Shown here piece by piece: positions 29,799 to 41,637 of a DNA stretch of 43,016 nt. The translations under genes and the position numbers were made by a program. Source of the stretch: Aculops lycopersici (taxonomy: Eukaryota > Arthropoda > Arachnida > Trombidiformes > Eriophyidae); assembly GCA_015350385.1 (NCBI GenBank), contig WNKI01000002.1:8603131-8646146 (forward strand), in the 5' to 3' direction. Below the pieces are notes generated by a model. It had not been told where the DNA came from, made no database searches, and saw nothing but the letters and a program-made list of their open reading frames with translations. How positions within the stretch are numbered: position 1 is the first letter of the stretch; each line of letters begins with the position of its first letter.

Positions 29799-31497
29799 GT
29801 GATGATGATTATAATGATGACTGGCCATCTTGTGGACTTGACTCAAACTCTGGCGACAACTACCGACTAACTAAGCAAATGAGCAGCCGACTGACGTGAG
29901 GAGTTGGGCGGCAAGTGGCCGACTCGATTGATGGCTTCACTTTTGTTTTTGTTCAGCTTCCATTTCTAGTGGATGCTTTTTCCCTCACTGCACTCAAATT
30001 CTGAATTCCTTTTGAGAGGTCGTCCCTTTTGAGAGAATTTCCACGTAAAAATGACGAGTCAAGCGAGAGAAAGAGCGAGAAAAAATAACTGGCGCCATGA
30101 ATGAAACTCGCGATCCATTGAGGTTTTAATTGCCTACCAATTCGGATGAAAAAGTAGAACTGCTCCGATTCTGGCTAATCTTCGGTCATTGAAATTCTAT
30201 TTTCGCCACCTCTAAACCAAGGACCAGAGAGGAAAAAGTCCCGCATTCGAATAGGACACCAGCACAAATGGAGTAGTTGGAGAAATCGATAGCGGCCGCG
30301 CCGATGGATCCGCTTGCACCGATCTGCAGGTAGAGCACAAGTAACCTACCTGGAGACTAAGCAAGACAACACACAAATGAGCCGCAACTAATGAGACAAC
30401 ACACAGCCAGCGCACAGGCTAATTAGCCACCTTAATTGGGGATCACTTAGTGGGCGCTCGTTTGAGCGGGGCAGTCGATTGTTCGAAAAGTAGAATCGAA
30501 GTTGCGTCGTTGTTGTTGCTTTGTGGTATCGACTTTCTTCCCATTGTTCGAGTTTTTGGTGGTCGCCATTTTGGCCACTTGAGCGCAGACTTTTTTGGCC
30601 AGGTGAGCTAGGCAGTTGGTTTGCATGCGGGTCCAATCAAGCCAACAGGATCTCCCGCTTCCCCCTCAAGAGGACTAGTGACTAGTGGTCGGGATTAGAG
30701 GCCAAGCACTGGGAGCAAATTGTATGGTTGTGCAGTGACAATAGACGAGGCAGTGGGAATCACAATGGACATCATCGGCTACGAGCTAGTAGCAACAGCA
30801 ACAGCAAACTCGAGGACAACTCCACCAAGTCGACCGCCGCTAATGGACGCTAATGATCCGCTCGATTATTCGCCATCCGCCATGCGACTTGCCCACGACC
30901 GAGTTGTGGAAATTGTCGTTGCTCGAGGGGCCGCGAGAGTCAGAAAGAGAGGGAAAAAGTGAGCAACACGAACCTCCACCTCTAGCGTATAATTGAAAAC
31001 AGATCGGCTGGCACGCAAACTAGCAAGTGGCTTGGCCATTCTCCTCTCTCCCTCTCGCAGCAACAGGTGATGAGGCGAGAGAGTCACAGCACACAGGTGG
31101 CTGTGCGTGTCGCTGTCGCTGTCGCTGTGGCTGTCGTTGAAGCTGCCTCTGCCTTTGCTGTTATCGCTGACACTGCAACGAACCAACTTGTTGCTGCCGA
31201 AACTTGGCTGTGCGTGCGTGCTTGTATGACTGCGCGCACTAAACGCGCTCGCCGTGGGACTCGGCCGTTCCGATCGCTCCCCTTGCTGCTTCGCTCTACT
31301 CGGCTGCTGGTCGATTGTCGACGGCGACCACGATGCATAAGATGCTGGCTCCAATGTGTTCGAGTTGTAGGTAAACACTCAACTCAAGTGGCCAGCGCTA
31401 ATGACCACCAAGACGATCGCCGGCCGCTTGGCGTGATTACAATGCGCGCGCGCCGATGATGATATCAATCATCGGCGGCGTCGCGCAGTTACTTTGC

Positions 31498-31566
31498 CCA
31501 CTACTCTACTCTGCTCTGCTTTGCTTTGCTTTGTTTTGGTCTAGTCTGGTCTGGTCTGGTCTGGTC
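31498..31566. repeat. Degenerate pentameric tract (CTCTG, CTTTG, TCTGG units)
   Basis: Successive 5-bp units drift from TCTAC through TCTGC and TTTGC to TCTGG, as in a tandem repeat that has mutated and been re-amplified. Confidence 0.8.
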
Positions 31567-31885
31567 TCACCGCTCATTAGTTTTCCTTGCCTCCCAATTG
31601 GTCACCGCCTTTTTCCCTGTGTGTCTCTCTCATTGGGGCTCCCAGAATTTGAATAATAATATTGCAGAAAATCAATGCAAAGTTAAAACCCAAATTTTGG
31701 TTTACCTAGTGACCAAATGGCAAAAGTTTCATCATGATGCTGCTAATCTACAAGATAGATAGAATCCTCGTAGAAATTTAAATCCGGGATAAGTGATACC
31801 AAATTAGTATCACAGGCACCGATTATTTCCAACTCAACTTTTTACCTGCCGACTTCGCTTCGCCTCGCTTCTCTTCGAGCTGAGT

Positions 31886-31905
31886 CGATCGCCTCGAGGC
31901 GATCG
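31886..31905. other. Perfect 20-bp palindrome
   Basis: The ten bases 31886-31895 (CGATCGCCTC) are followed by their exact reverse complement, centred on an XhoI-type CTCGAG. Symmetry stops at the next base on each side. Confidence 0.8.
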
Positions 31906-32827
31906 CTGGCACGCCCACTGACAAATCTCTCTCGCCGCGAATCTATTGCACAACTTGTTGATTCCCACTGCTTCGTTTGCCCACTGATTCGCCGACCACC
32001 AGTTGCCGCTCATCCACTTCTAACGCCTATAAGACGGACAGATGATCAGTTGTAACCAAGAATACACCAACTGAGGCACAGAATAATTGCTGTTTACATT
32101 CAAAGCGCCACTCGATGCGCCAAATGATTGATCGACTTTCTCCATCGCACTACCCCTCAATAGTAAGCCGACAATTGAGCATAAGTTAGAGTGCTCAGGT
32201 AAACTGCACTGCGAGGACTGCACAAATCGATGGGCGCGACACTTTTATCAACAGTGGGAAGGAAAGAGGAGAACAATGAGCAAGAGAAGTGGAGTGAGGA
32301 TAAAAGCAAAGAGTTGCGGTGTGTTTTTGTGGGTGGGCGTGGAGTTGGCGTGCAAAAGATGGTCTATTTTTGTCGCCGTCTCCCTCTTTGCTCTTTGTTT
32401 TAGTATCTGCTCTCTTCCTTTAGTCCAGCTCCACTGATCACGAGGAAGATGATCCTTTTCTCGCGCTTCTCTTTGTGTACAAAATACAAGAGGCTAAAGT
32501 GGCCAAGCTCAAAGGAGAGCAGCGACAATCGGCGGCGTCGCCGCCAGCGGCTCGTTCTGTACGATTGGCGCCGAATTCAATTAAGAACCACTAATCAATA
32601 ATTATTGCCTCTCTCTCTCTCTCTCTCTCCCGCTGCCACTTGGTTTTCGAACTTTGGTCTCAATGGAGCGAGAAGCGCGACGAATGGACACTGTGAGCAG
32701 AAAAGAGCGAGAAAGACTTGTGAAACAAAAAAGTCAACCTCCGCCTCTCGGTAGCGGCGGCAGCGACGTCGGCAAAAATAGAACACGAGCTCTGCTTTCG
32801 GCGGCCCGGCATCGTCGGCCCCAAAAG

Positions 32828-32866
32828 TAATAATAATAATATTATTATTAGTATTATTATTATTAA
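32828..32866. repeat. TAA/TTA tract containing a 20-bp palindrome (32831-32850)
   Basis: A TAA run meets a TTA run head to head, giving a perfect self-complementary core. It could extrude a hairpin. Confidence 0.85.
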
Positions 32867-35247
32867 TGATTATAATCATAAATTTCCTCTAGCAGTAGTG
32901 GTGGTGGTCACCGTGTAGTGGTTGACTTTTTTCAAGTTCCGATGGAACTTTGAACCGAACGCCGAGTACCAACTCAAACCGAGCACGCTGAAAAAGTAAA
33001 CCTCCTCCAATTTTTACGTGCTCATTGAACTCTGTGTGTTTGCAATGGACATAAACAAACACTCACTGTGGTGCTCAAGTGAGCAGCTCCGAGAAAAAGT
33101 GGCGCCTCTATAGTGTCGCCGATGGAAGCCAACCGAGTTTAACGTTGATTGCAAAAGCGACAGCAGCAGTAGTGGCAACCTGAACCTAAATCTAAACCAA
33201 AACCGTAACCACAACACCAACCAGCTGACCATTTCGAACTCTAAACTCCAAAACACTAAAGTGGAGTTGTTTTCGCGCACTAATCAATGGAGCGGAAATA
33301 CGAGTTGAATCCCGATGCTTGATTGGGATTTCAAGTCGATAGCCATAACGAAGGAAAAAAATTAATTATTGGCCAAAAAACAACAACAACACCAAAGCCA
33401 ATGGACATGGACACGATAGGAAATGCAGCGACGAGACTTTGCCCAGTGAGTGACGGCGAAATCTCGGCTGCTGCTCGTTCCAACCGAACGACAACGACAA
33501 TCGAACCAGAGAGTAACTGGAGAGCCGCTGGCTCTGGTTAAGTTGCTTTGGTTTGCCTTGGCTCGTCAGCTGGTGTCCCGGTTGGCCGGCGCACTACTAT
33601 CCGATTGGCGTTTTCGATTAGCGCAAGTTATTCTCATAGATACGCGCCAACAGGAAGTGCGGAGCGCAGGAAACCACTTGTTGTGCCCCTCAGCGTTGCG
33701 GCGCTCGCTCCATTTTGGTGAGTTGGGGTCCCCACTCAGCGCCATCTGTTGCATTGGTCCAGCTTCTTCTTACCCCGGCCGCCAAGTTCCCGTTAACTTT
33801 CCTCGCACTCTCCCGCTTACATCAAACTTAGGCTCAATTGGAGCCAAAGCAAACCAATCAAATCAAGTCCAATCAGCGGCAGAGGGAGAGATGGATTCTA
33901 ATTTTAGCTGCTCCATATGGCGGAGCGGCGAGTCGATTTTTAATATCGGTCGCCATCATATCACGAGTTCCAATCGGCGGCGGCGGCAGTGGTGGTGGCG
34001 CGCGCGAGCAAGTGTATTCTTCGAAGCTATCGGCAAACTGGAAACGGGGCAATAAAACTCCGACTAGAGAAGTGGAAAGAGATTCTCCTCTATCGCATCG
34101 CATCGCATCGCATCGGATCACATGGTCTAAACTATCGACGGCACAGCTCAGTTTGCTAGCTAGATAAGCTGAGTTAGAAAGGAATGAGCAATGACCAGTG
34201 GAGAGTTTAATTGCCAATAATCACGAGACCAGCGAGCGAGAGAAAAAGTTACAACATTGTGATCTTGATTCCAATTTAAACTTCTCGTTATTTGCTTCCC
34301 TCAGCGCGTCGATTCGTGATGAGCCTCATCTGATTTGACGCATTAGATTTGGGCAGCAATTGGAGTTCGGTTGTGGAACGATGGCCGAAAACAAATACAA
34401 ATTTGCACAAATACAGCCGAGCAATGGCATCGGCGGCCCGTCCAACTATCGCTAGACTAAACAAGGGACTTGATGAAGCCGTCAAGTTTGTTCAAGTGGC
34501 GCGCAAATTTGCGATGGGCATCAATTGGTTATTGATTGACTAGGGCTTGTGTAACTTTTTTCCTCTCAAATATGAGCCTCCACTTGACTCCACTGCTAAC
34601 CAGAGGGAAAAAATAATATCCACACCGACACTGAGCTCATCCGGTCTGCACGACACAATCGACTGGTTAGTGGGCAAGCGATTTGAGTTCAGTTCAGTTG
34701 AGTTGTTGGCCAGGTAAGTTGAGTGGCCAAAAATCACCTTGGACACACAATCGAAGGCTAAGCGAGGAAACTTTGAACGATCAACTGGCAACACAAACAC
34801 ACGAAGCAACAACATGGCAACAACCTGTTGTTGTTGTTGTTGTTGTTACCTGTCTCTCTATCTCTTTCTCGCTCAATGATCAGCTTGACTTTGCTGCTGC
34901 TTACCTGCTTCGCTTGGTGTGATTAAAATCGTGACGAACTCGAGGTGATAGAGATCAAGCAGCTCCTTAGAGATTGATGGTTTTTCAAGTCGATTGCCGG
35001 CTCCTCCACTGGGACACTTGCTATTGCGTTATTCTCGCTTCATGTATTCACTACGAAGTTTAAGCAATAGCAATAGCATCAGCAGCAAGTAGAAGTGTGA
35101 GGGCAAACAATGCAGCAGTCAGTTTTTAAGTTTAACTTAGCCCCTCTCTCCATCTCTTAACGCTAAGCTGACAGCAGACTGGACGTCGGCTGGCAGACCG
35201 GAAAAGTTTGTATCTCTTCCTGTATCTTGGTGGATGTTTCGGTTTTC

Positions 35248-35250
<3 letters not shown>

Positions 35251-35282
<32 letters not shown>
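35251..35282. repeat. (GCT)n microsatellite
   Basis: About ten perfect units, in DNA without evident coding function. Confidence 0.95.
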
Positions 35283-36072
35283 ACGAAAGAAGACCAAGTT
35301 TGATCAGGAAAGTTTTTCCATCTATCTCTCTCGCTTCGAAATCGTCCTGCCACTTGTTGGCAAATCGATCAATTAAGAGCTCATCTTCCTCCTCGAGCGC
35401 TAACTGGGTTATCTAATTCAAGTTTAAATATGAGCTTAGCGAGCGAGCGAGCGCTCACCTGCGAGCGAAGAGCAACAAATAATTCAGTTTAGAGATTGAG
35501 ACATTTGAAGGAGCACCTGAAGTTCGACGTGACACTTGGAGTCTTCCTCTGGGCCACTCAAAAAAGAGGAGGAGGAGGAGGAGGAGGAAATTCTCAGGAG
35601 ACGGCGCTCCAAGTTGAGCAACCAAAAGACCATGCAACGGAGCCACCGAATTGATTTGAAAACTCTATCACGAACCGAATGAATTTAATCTAAACTCGAA
35701 CTCAGAGTCAAAGATTCGCAACCTCGAAGATTCGAGATCAATTCGGTCGGTCGGCGGCCTAGCTGAATTACCAATCTAATTGACTGGCATTAATCATTTG
35801 CCATTTTAGTTAACGCTTGACTCGCGCGTTACTCTTTAGCCTGTTAAGCTTCAATTTAAGCCCTACCTGTTTGACGTTTTTGGCCAATCTCATCTCCATT
35901 TCCATTTGAGAGTTTGATATCAAAGACTCGACCTTGTGCCCGATCTTCTTCTCCTTTTCTATTTAAAGTCAACGACAGCAACGTAGACTACGAGACTGGT
36001 ATTGCCTCTACTACAGCCACTACGGCGAATACTACCACAAAGACGACAACTACCACGACCACGACGACAAGT

Positions 36073-36244
36073 CAGGTGACATTTGAGTTGTCGCGCACGC
36101 AACTGGCGGCTCACAACAACATTGCAAGCCGAGCGATTGATTGCGCGCCCAGCTCGCAGGTGGTGGTTCGTTTCAACAGGTGGTTGCGCAAGCTAGCAAG
36201 CAGGTGAGCAACCAAGAAAGCGGCCGGGTAACAGGTCTCAGGTG
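36073..36244 (+). promoter_or_regulatory. Cluster of five CAGGTG E-boxes
   Basis: CAGGTG occurs at 36073, 36157, 36177, 36201 and 36239, all in the same orientation; two are GCAGGTG, which matches the achaete-scute/daughterless site. Snail-type repressors also bind CAGGTG. Function is inferred from clustering next to a cut gene. Confidence 0.35.
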
Positions 36245-36278
36245 GAGAGAGAGAGAGAGAGAGAGAGAGACCTGAGAC
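36235..36278. other. GA tract bracketed by a perfect 9-bp inverted repeat
   Basis: GTCTCAGGT (36235-36243) and ACCTGAGAC (36270-36278) are exact reverse complements around 26 bases of nearly pure GA. Confidence 0.75.
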
Positions 36279-36994
36279 AAATGAGGGATTGGCAGTGAAA
36301 GAGCGGGCGAGAGTCGCAACTCCAAGTTGGGCCACTAATACCAACCAATGAACCACCAGCCAACCAACCAACCAACTGAGCGAGCGACCAATCGAACGAA
36401 TAAACGAACAGGAACCTGTTGCTCCTTTTGGCAAGTCCGTCACTCTCTTGTGGATTGGAATGGATCGGATTCTTTGAGCGCATTGGCTTGCGCTAACTTC
36501 AATCCAAGCGCCGAGATAACTTTACTATTGATTTATTTGACACGCCAATTTGACTTTCAAACACTCTATCTGCTTGTATCTATTCCTGTCGCTTGGCCTG
36601 TCTGTCCGTCTGTTTGTCTGTTTGCCTGTTAGTCTTGGCTAGTTGCCTCTAAGAAAGCAGCGAAGGTCAGGCTCTGCGACTACTTGTTGCTTTTTGCGTT
36701 AGTCATTCGTTCGTTGGCTCGTTCGTTTCGGGAAAACTAATTGAGTTTGGGGGCAAAATTGATGGAGGAAATCAATTACTCTGCGCCTCGTTGCCTTCAG
36801 CTTCAAGCTCTCGGCGTCGTTGTTGCTCTTTTGCCCGCCAATCGACTTGATAGTCAAATGATAGCTCAAGCTAAAGGAGGGGAGATAAGTTTCGTATCGA
36901 AAAGTTTGCTTGCGATCAGGTTGCCGCTTGTGTGAGGCTTTCAAAATTTTGGCGCTTCTAAAACACATCGCCGTGGTCGTGGCCGTCGTCTTCA

Positions 36995-37020
36995 TCGTCG
37001 TCGTCGTCGTCGTCGTCGTT
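36995..37020. repeat. (TCG)n microsatellite
   Basis: About eight perfect units. Confidence 0.93.
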
Positions 37021-37730
37021 ATCTCGTTATAAGCTTAAAACGTTAGTTGGCCAGTTTATTTAAATTGCTCCTATCGAGCGAGAGAGTCTATTGATTTATC
37101 GCCAATAATAATCAGTGTATCAGTTGCACTATTGCACAACAGCAGTCTTATATTGCATCAGTTGGTCTTTTTAACTGGAATAAAACCACTAAATAGAAGA
37201 TAGTTCAGGTGGCAGTAGTAGCAGCGAGTGATAAGAATGTTGTTGTTTTGGTTGTTCGAATTCGAGATGCCAATTGGGCGCGTCGGAGTCTCGCAAAGTA
37301 GCGAGCAAGTAGTTGACTTTGCGATTCGTTTCCTCTCGTTTACAGTTGGTCAATTGAGGTGGCAACCAAACAAACTTCCAACGACGAAGACGACGATTAG
37401 AAAAGTTGGCCAACTTTTCTTATGGGCAACCAAGGCGTAGAAGGGAGAAAAGAAAAGTTTTATTTATTGGTGGCACCAGTGGGCTGCTTGTTTAGCTGCT
37501 GCGTTCTCCCGATCGGTTATGCAACGCCGCAATGTTTTATTGCGCAACACCGCAAGAGAGCGTCCTGTTAGACCCAGGGCGACGCGCAGCGAGCGGCCAC
37601 TTGTTGCGCTCGCCGGTGGTTGTCGAGAAGTTTGCTCTTTTTAAACGGCAGCCAACACAAACTATTTGGTCAGAGTGTGTTTGTGTGTGTGTGCAGGTAA
37701 AAAGAGCACCTCGCTCAGGTAGACTGGCCT

Positions 37731-37752
37731 ACGACGACGACGACGACGACGA
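37731..37752. repeat. (ACG)n microsatellite
   Basis: Seven perfect units, flanked by CAGGTAG words at 37716 and 37817. Confidence 0.9.
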
Positions 37753-39827
37753 AGACGCACGGCGCAGCTCGCACACGTCGCTCGTCAATTTAATTGCCCA
37801 CATAGCTCCAGGGCTCCAGGTAGTCAGTCGGTCTTTAGCTTGGGCAAGTGCCCACGACTCTTGGCATAATAGTCGCCAGCCAATAGATGGCCCATTATCG
37901 GCCATTGATTAATTCAATGCCGCCATTCAATTGGGAAGCGAGTATTTCCCTCTTCGGTGGCTCGACTCGCGAGAGTTGATTTGGAGTCAGGTAAATGTTG
38001 AGCATTCAGCAACCACCACTGTCAAAGAAGGAGAAGGAGAAGGAGAAGAGAAAAAACTACCTGTTGAACCTTGAGCGACTCAAGAATTTCAATCCCGCTC
38101 TCGATTCCTAGCCCGACGTCAAGTTGCTCCAGCTGCGTCCTAGTGGTTGCGTGAACAGATCGCATTCACAAAGAACCGAAAAGAGCAATAGCCGCATAGG
38201 GAAAGCACAACAATGGCACCGATAGTAGCAGCTGCATGCATGAACAGTAGCCACCAGCGGCGACCACTAACTACCGCCCTTCAGATTGCTACTGCTGTCA
38301 TTTTTCCTCTAATTCCCTTATATTGGCTTCCGATTTATTTGCATTGCTAACCGGCGAGAACCAACCGCCAGTCAGCCTAACAAAATTTAGCCACGAGCCT
38401 AAGGAGGCGAACGAGACGCCAGGTTGGCTTAAGCTAATCGAGTCGAGACCAAACGGCGCTCGACTCGTTGGCCGGCCATGGTGTGCTGTCGTGGTTGTTG
38501 TTGTTGCTGTTCCTGATAGCATAGAGAGAGTTACCATTCAATTCGATGGCCACTCAACTTGGCAGAGGATTTATCCGAGCAACTTGCTCATTAAACTTGA
38601 GAACTCCTCTTGTGGCATTCAAGTTAAAGTTAGTTAGCCAGCCAGTTTGTTGGTTGGCTTACCCGCGCCACAACTTCAACGAACGCGAGAGAGAGCGAGA
38701 GAGAGAAACCTGCGGCGAGATTATCGCCGATCATCATTTTAATCGACTCGCCTCCTGGTTCCGTGTTTCAAATCTAGAGAGTGGTGGCAGTGGCAATATT
38801 AAAGAGTTTTGCCAATGATATTGGATTTGCCCTAAGTGGTATTATAGAATGAGTAACCGATAGTTTCCTATCCCCTTGAAGCGATCGTCTATATCAATAC
38901 ATGTATTTCGTGTGTGCGAAACGATATCCAGGTATGCAAATGACAGGTTCGACTCGTTTCATTGCATTACAAAGCCTGTTTTTCCTCTCTCTATCTCTCT
39001 CTCTCTCTTTTATTACACTGTCTCCTCCCGAAACCAACATCGCAGCGTGAGAACAAACAATCACCTGACTCGCAGGTATTGCGTAACTTGTCAGCAAGTG
39101 GTTGTGGTTGTGGTTGTGGTTTTGGTGGCGAACTGACAATAAAGCCACGCGGACACCAAAATGGTGCTAGCAAAAAACTAACCACTTAGCGAGAAACTAA
39201 AAAAACTAACCACGAGGCAAATGATCAAATAAAAAGGAGCAATTGCACAGGTAATCAGTGCACATTGTTTATTGTAATGGCTCGCGCGCGACATGATGGC
39301 GCGGCGCTAGTTGCTGGCTGCTAGTTGAAGCTGGAAACGGAGATGGAGTTTCACAGCTCAATTGAGATTTGAGTTGGAAGATAGAAAGACAGAGAGAAAA
39401 GTTAATCTGTACAAGCAATAGGTAAACTATGGCACACAGCGAGAGACTTTACTACTCTTTTCCAACGCTTGCTTTGCTTCAGTTTAGTTTGTGAATTTGA
39501 GATAGATTTGTGTTGTTTCGTTGAAATAAAGATACGAAATTGATCCCCTAAAATTTCCCTGCTCGGTGGCTGACTCACCTCACTGACTCCCTGCCGGCCG
39601 TCCTTTTTTACCTGGCTGGCACCTGGCCATTCAAAAATGGACGCCGGTTATTGGCCATCGAGTTATCGCTTGGCCACTTTGACTCGAGGGCTTCTGTTCT
39701 CATTCCAATTCGTCCTATCGGTGGTAGCAGCAGCAGCAGCAGCAACAGCAACATCAGATGCGTTGTCGACCGAAAAGATAACGACGATAATCCTAAATTG
39801 ACGACGACGGCAGCGGCCAGGTTGTTG

Positions 39828-39848
39828 GCCGCCGCCGCCGCCGCCGCC
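39828..39848. repeat. (GCC)n microsatellite
   Basis: Seven units in non-coding DNA. Confidence 0.9.
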
Positions 39849-40370
39849 TCTCTTACGCAACTTACGCCGACCTGATGTGCATTGCAATGGTCGTCGTCGT
39901 CGTCGCCGCCGTCGAAGGGCCAGCAACAAGTGACTGACTAGCCGGTCGATTTGGATGCTCAACTTAACCGTCATCGTCGAAGCCGCCACTAGTTTACGAC
40001 ATCAATCATGGATAGTGAGTGCCTGTTTGCTGAAATTAGTGCACTTGAGCGAGTTGTCATACAACACTAGAGGGTGCGCTAATTCTTGCAACAACAATCG
40101 CTTCGCGTGCGCTATGGAATCTTTGACTTCCATCGCCAGCAAGATTATCCACACAAGCAACTAAATGAAATAAAATGATATGATATTATGAAACGAACGA
40201 GGATATCATAGGAACCGATCAAACCAACGCATCCTCAAGCGGCGCGATCGCATCAAACGACAAGCAAAACATTTCGTCGTCGTGGTCTTCTCTTGACTTG
40301 ATAGTTTGATGCGGAGAGATACTGGCGAAATGATCACGATGATTACGATGAAGATGATGAAGATGGAGAC

Positions 40371-40419
40371 GATGATGATGATGATGATGACGATTATTAT
40401 TATGATTATTATTATTATT
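40371..40419. repeat. (GAT)n-(ATT)n compound microsatellite
   Basis: A GAT run passes into an ATT run with one short interruption. It gives Met/Ile-rich and His/Asn-rich frames that are not genes. Confidence 0.92.
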
Positions 40420-41608
40420 GCCAAGTTCCAGCTCGGGTCTCGCCCGTGGTCGTTGTGGAAGGATGGCGGCAAACAACATAAATGTGGCTGGGGCATTTCA
40501 CAAAGTCGTCATCATATGATCATTTCTCCTTCAATTTGGCCGTGAAAAGTCCAAGTGCCGAGAGAATAAGTCTCGCCCACTGAACTCGACTAAACTTGAC
40601 TTAACAGCGCGAGATTCGAGATGTGAGATCAATAATAAAATCCCACTGTCCACTGGCGACGTCAGGTAAGCGCCTGTGTGACACAGGCTATGTGCGTTGT
40701 GGCTGGAGCAAGCGCAACTGTGACAGCATCAGGTGGTTGCCAGATGCAATCAACCGGATTCTCTGTGCTGGTTGTCCGCCGATGCTCATTGAAAATCGCA
40801 AAGGAGATTTGCACACTGTGTGACCATGTAGTGGTTAGTGGAAACGACACGCCACAAGCTAGTAGCCTCGACGAGCTAGTGGCGCCGCTCGCCGATGCTC
40901 CTTTGTAAATTGAATGACATACACACAAAAATCGGTTGGCCGCCGAAAATACCTGAGCAAACGAGCTAGCGAGTGAGTGAGTGAGTGAGAATCGAACGCT
41001 GCAATAGGTAGACATTTTGGTGGTGATGGTGGTCAAGTTCGATTGCGTGGTGGTTGCGGTTGCCATTGGATCGGATGCCCGCGACATTGAAGCGGATCTT
41101 GGTATTGCGGCAACTGGCGTGTCGCTTGCGCGTCCACCTGTTGCGCTCCACGGCAAAGGAATGGCAACGGAATACGTGAGCAGATAGGTAGAATCATGCC
41201 GAGCGAGCGGGAGACGGATTGTCCATTGAGCTCCGAGGGAAACTTTCGAAGGGCAAATACTGAATACTAACTCGCGCGCTGGCTAATATCATCGCAAATA
41301 ACCAAAAGAATGCAGGCCAATAGATTGGAGGCGCGAGATAAACGACTAGTTGTCTGTCGGAGGGGATAACTCGTCGGCTTAGGGGCGACGATCCTTTGCT
41401 AGTTATCCGGTCACCACTGAGCTCCAATAGCCACTATTCCCGGTGGTTGCGTCATGCGGGCAGCTTAGGGCGCGAACCAACAAGTGGCCGATGGTTTCGA
41501 GGACAGGTAACATCGCGGCAGCTAGATGGATAGATGGACAAACATAGATAGCTCAGGTTGCACAGACAACAAACAAACAAACACCGAACTTGAGTTGATT
41601 GTAATGTT

Positions 41609-41637
41609 GGCGGCGGCGGCGGCGGCGGCGGCCGCCG
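41609..41637. repeat. (GGC)n microsatellite
   Basis: About eight perfect units turning into GCC, so its end is partly self-complementary. Confidence 0.92.

Larger units (their letters stand above)
26438..30300. other. Non-coding DNA upstream of the cut exon, part 1
   Basis: Likely starts with an intron of cut. Contains CTG/CTA and AGC triplet runs (26740-26770, 27007-27028), CT microsatellites (27855-27878; 29758-29797), a GAT run near 29442 and scattered CAAGTGG and GAAAAAGT words. No exon joining to the cut frame could be identified. Confidence 0.55.
30301..36060. other. Non-coding DNA upstream of the cut exon, part 2
   Basis: No coding exon recognised. Holds a pair of divergent CAGGTAG words (30327 and 30346), a TCTGC/TTTGC/TCTGG pentamer-like tract (31498-31566), a 20-bp palindrome (31886-31905), a palindromic TAA/TTA tract (32828-32866), a CGCAT tract (34092-34115), a long GCT tract (35251-35282) and a GGA tract (35567-35589). 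Dense in CAAGTGG and CAGGTA words. Confidence 0.55.

Noticed and set aside
30720..30962. 80-codon plus-strand frame
   Set aside because: No family, overlapped by other frames, ends in basic low complexity.
32595..32879. Asn/Ile-rich minus frame near the TAA/TTA tract
   Set aside because: Product of a trinucleotide repeat.
35455..35646. Minus frame ending at a GCAG|GTGAGC donor, considered as the missing upstream exon of cut
   Set aside because: The donor phase does not match the phase-0 acceptors of the cut exon, and the sequence does not resemble the cut N-terminus.
35914..36207. Thr-rich plus-strand frame followed by CAG|GTGAGC, like an exon with a donor site
   Set aside because: The middle is a degenerate ACN repeat, no family is recognisable and no partner exon is visible. 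Kept as unsupported.
37532..37912. Plus-strand frame of 126 codons
   Set aside because: Dominated by GT and GAC microsatellites (Cys-Val and Asp runs); no recognisable domain.
38323..38637. Plus-strand frame of 104 codons with a protein-like composition
   Set aside because: It has no ATG at all (it opens at TTG) and matches no family I know. It could be an exon, but nothing supports it.
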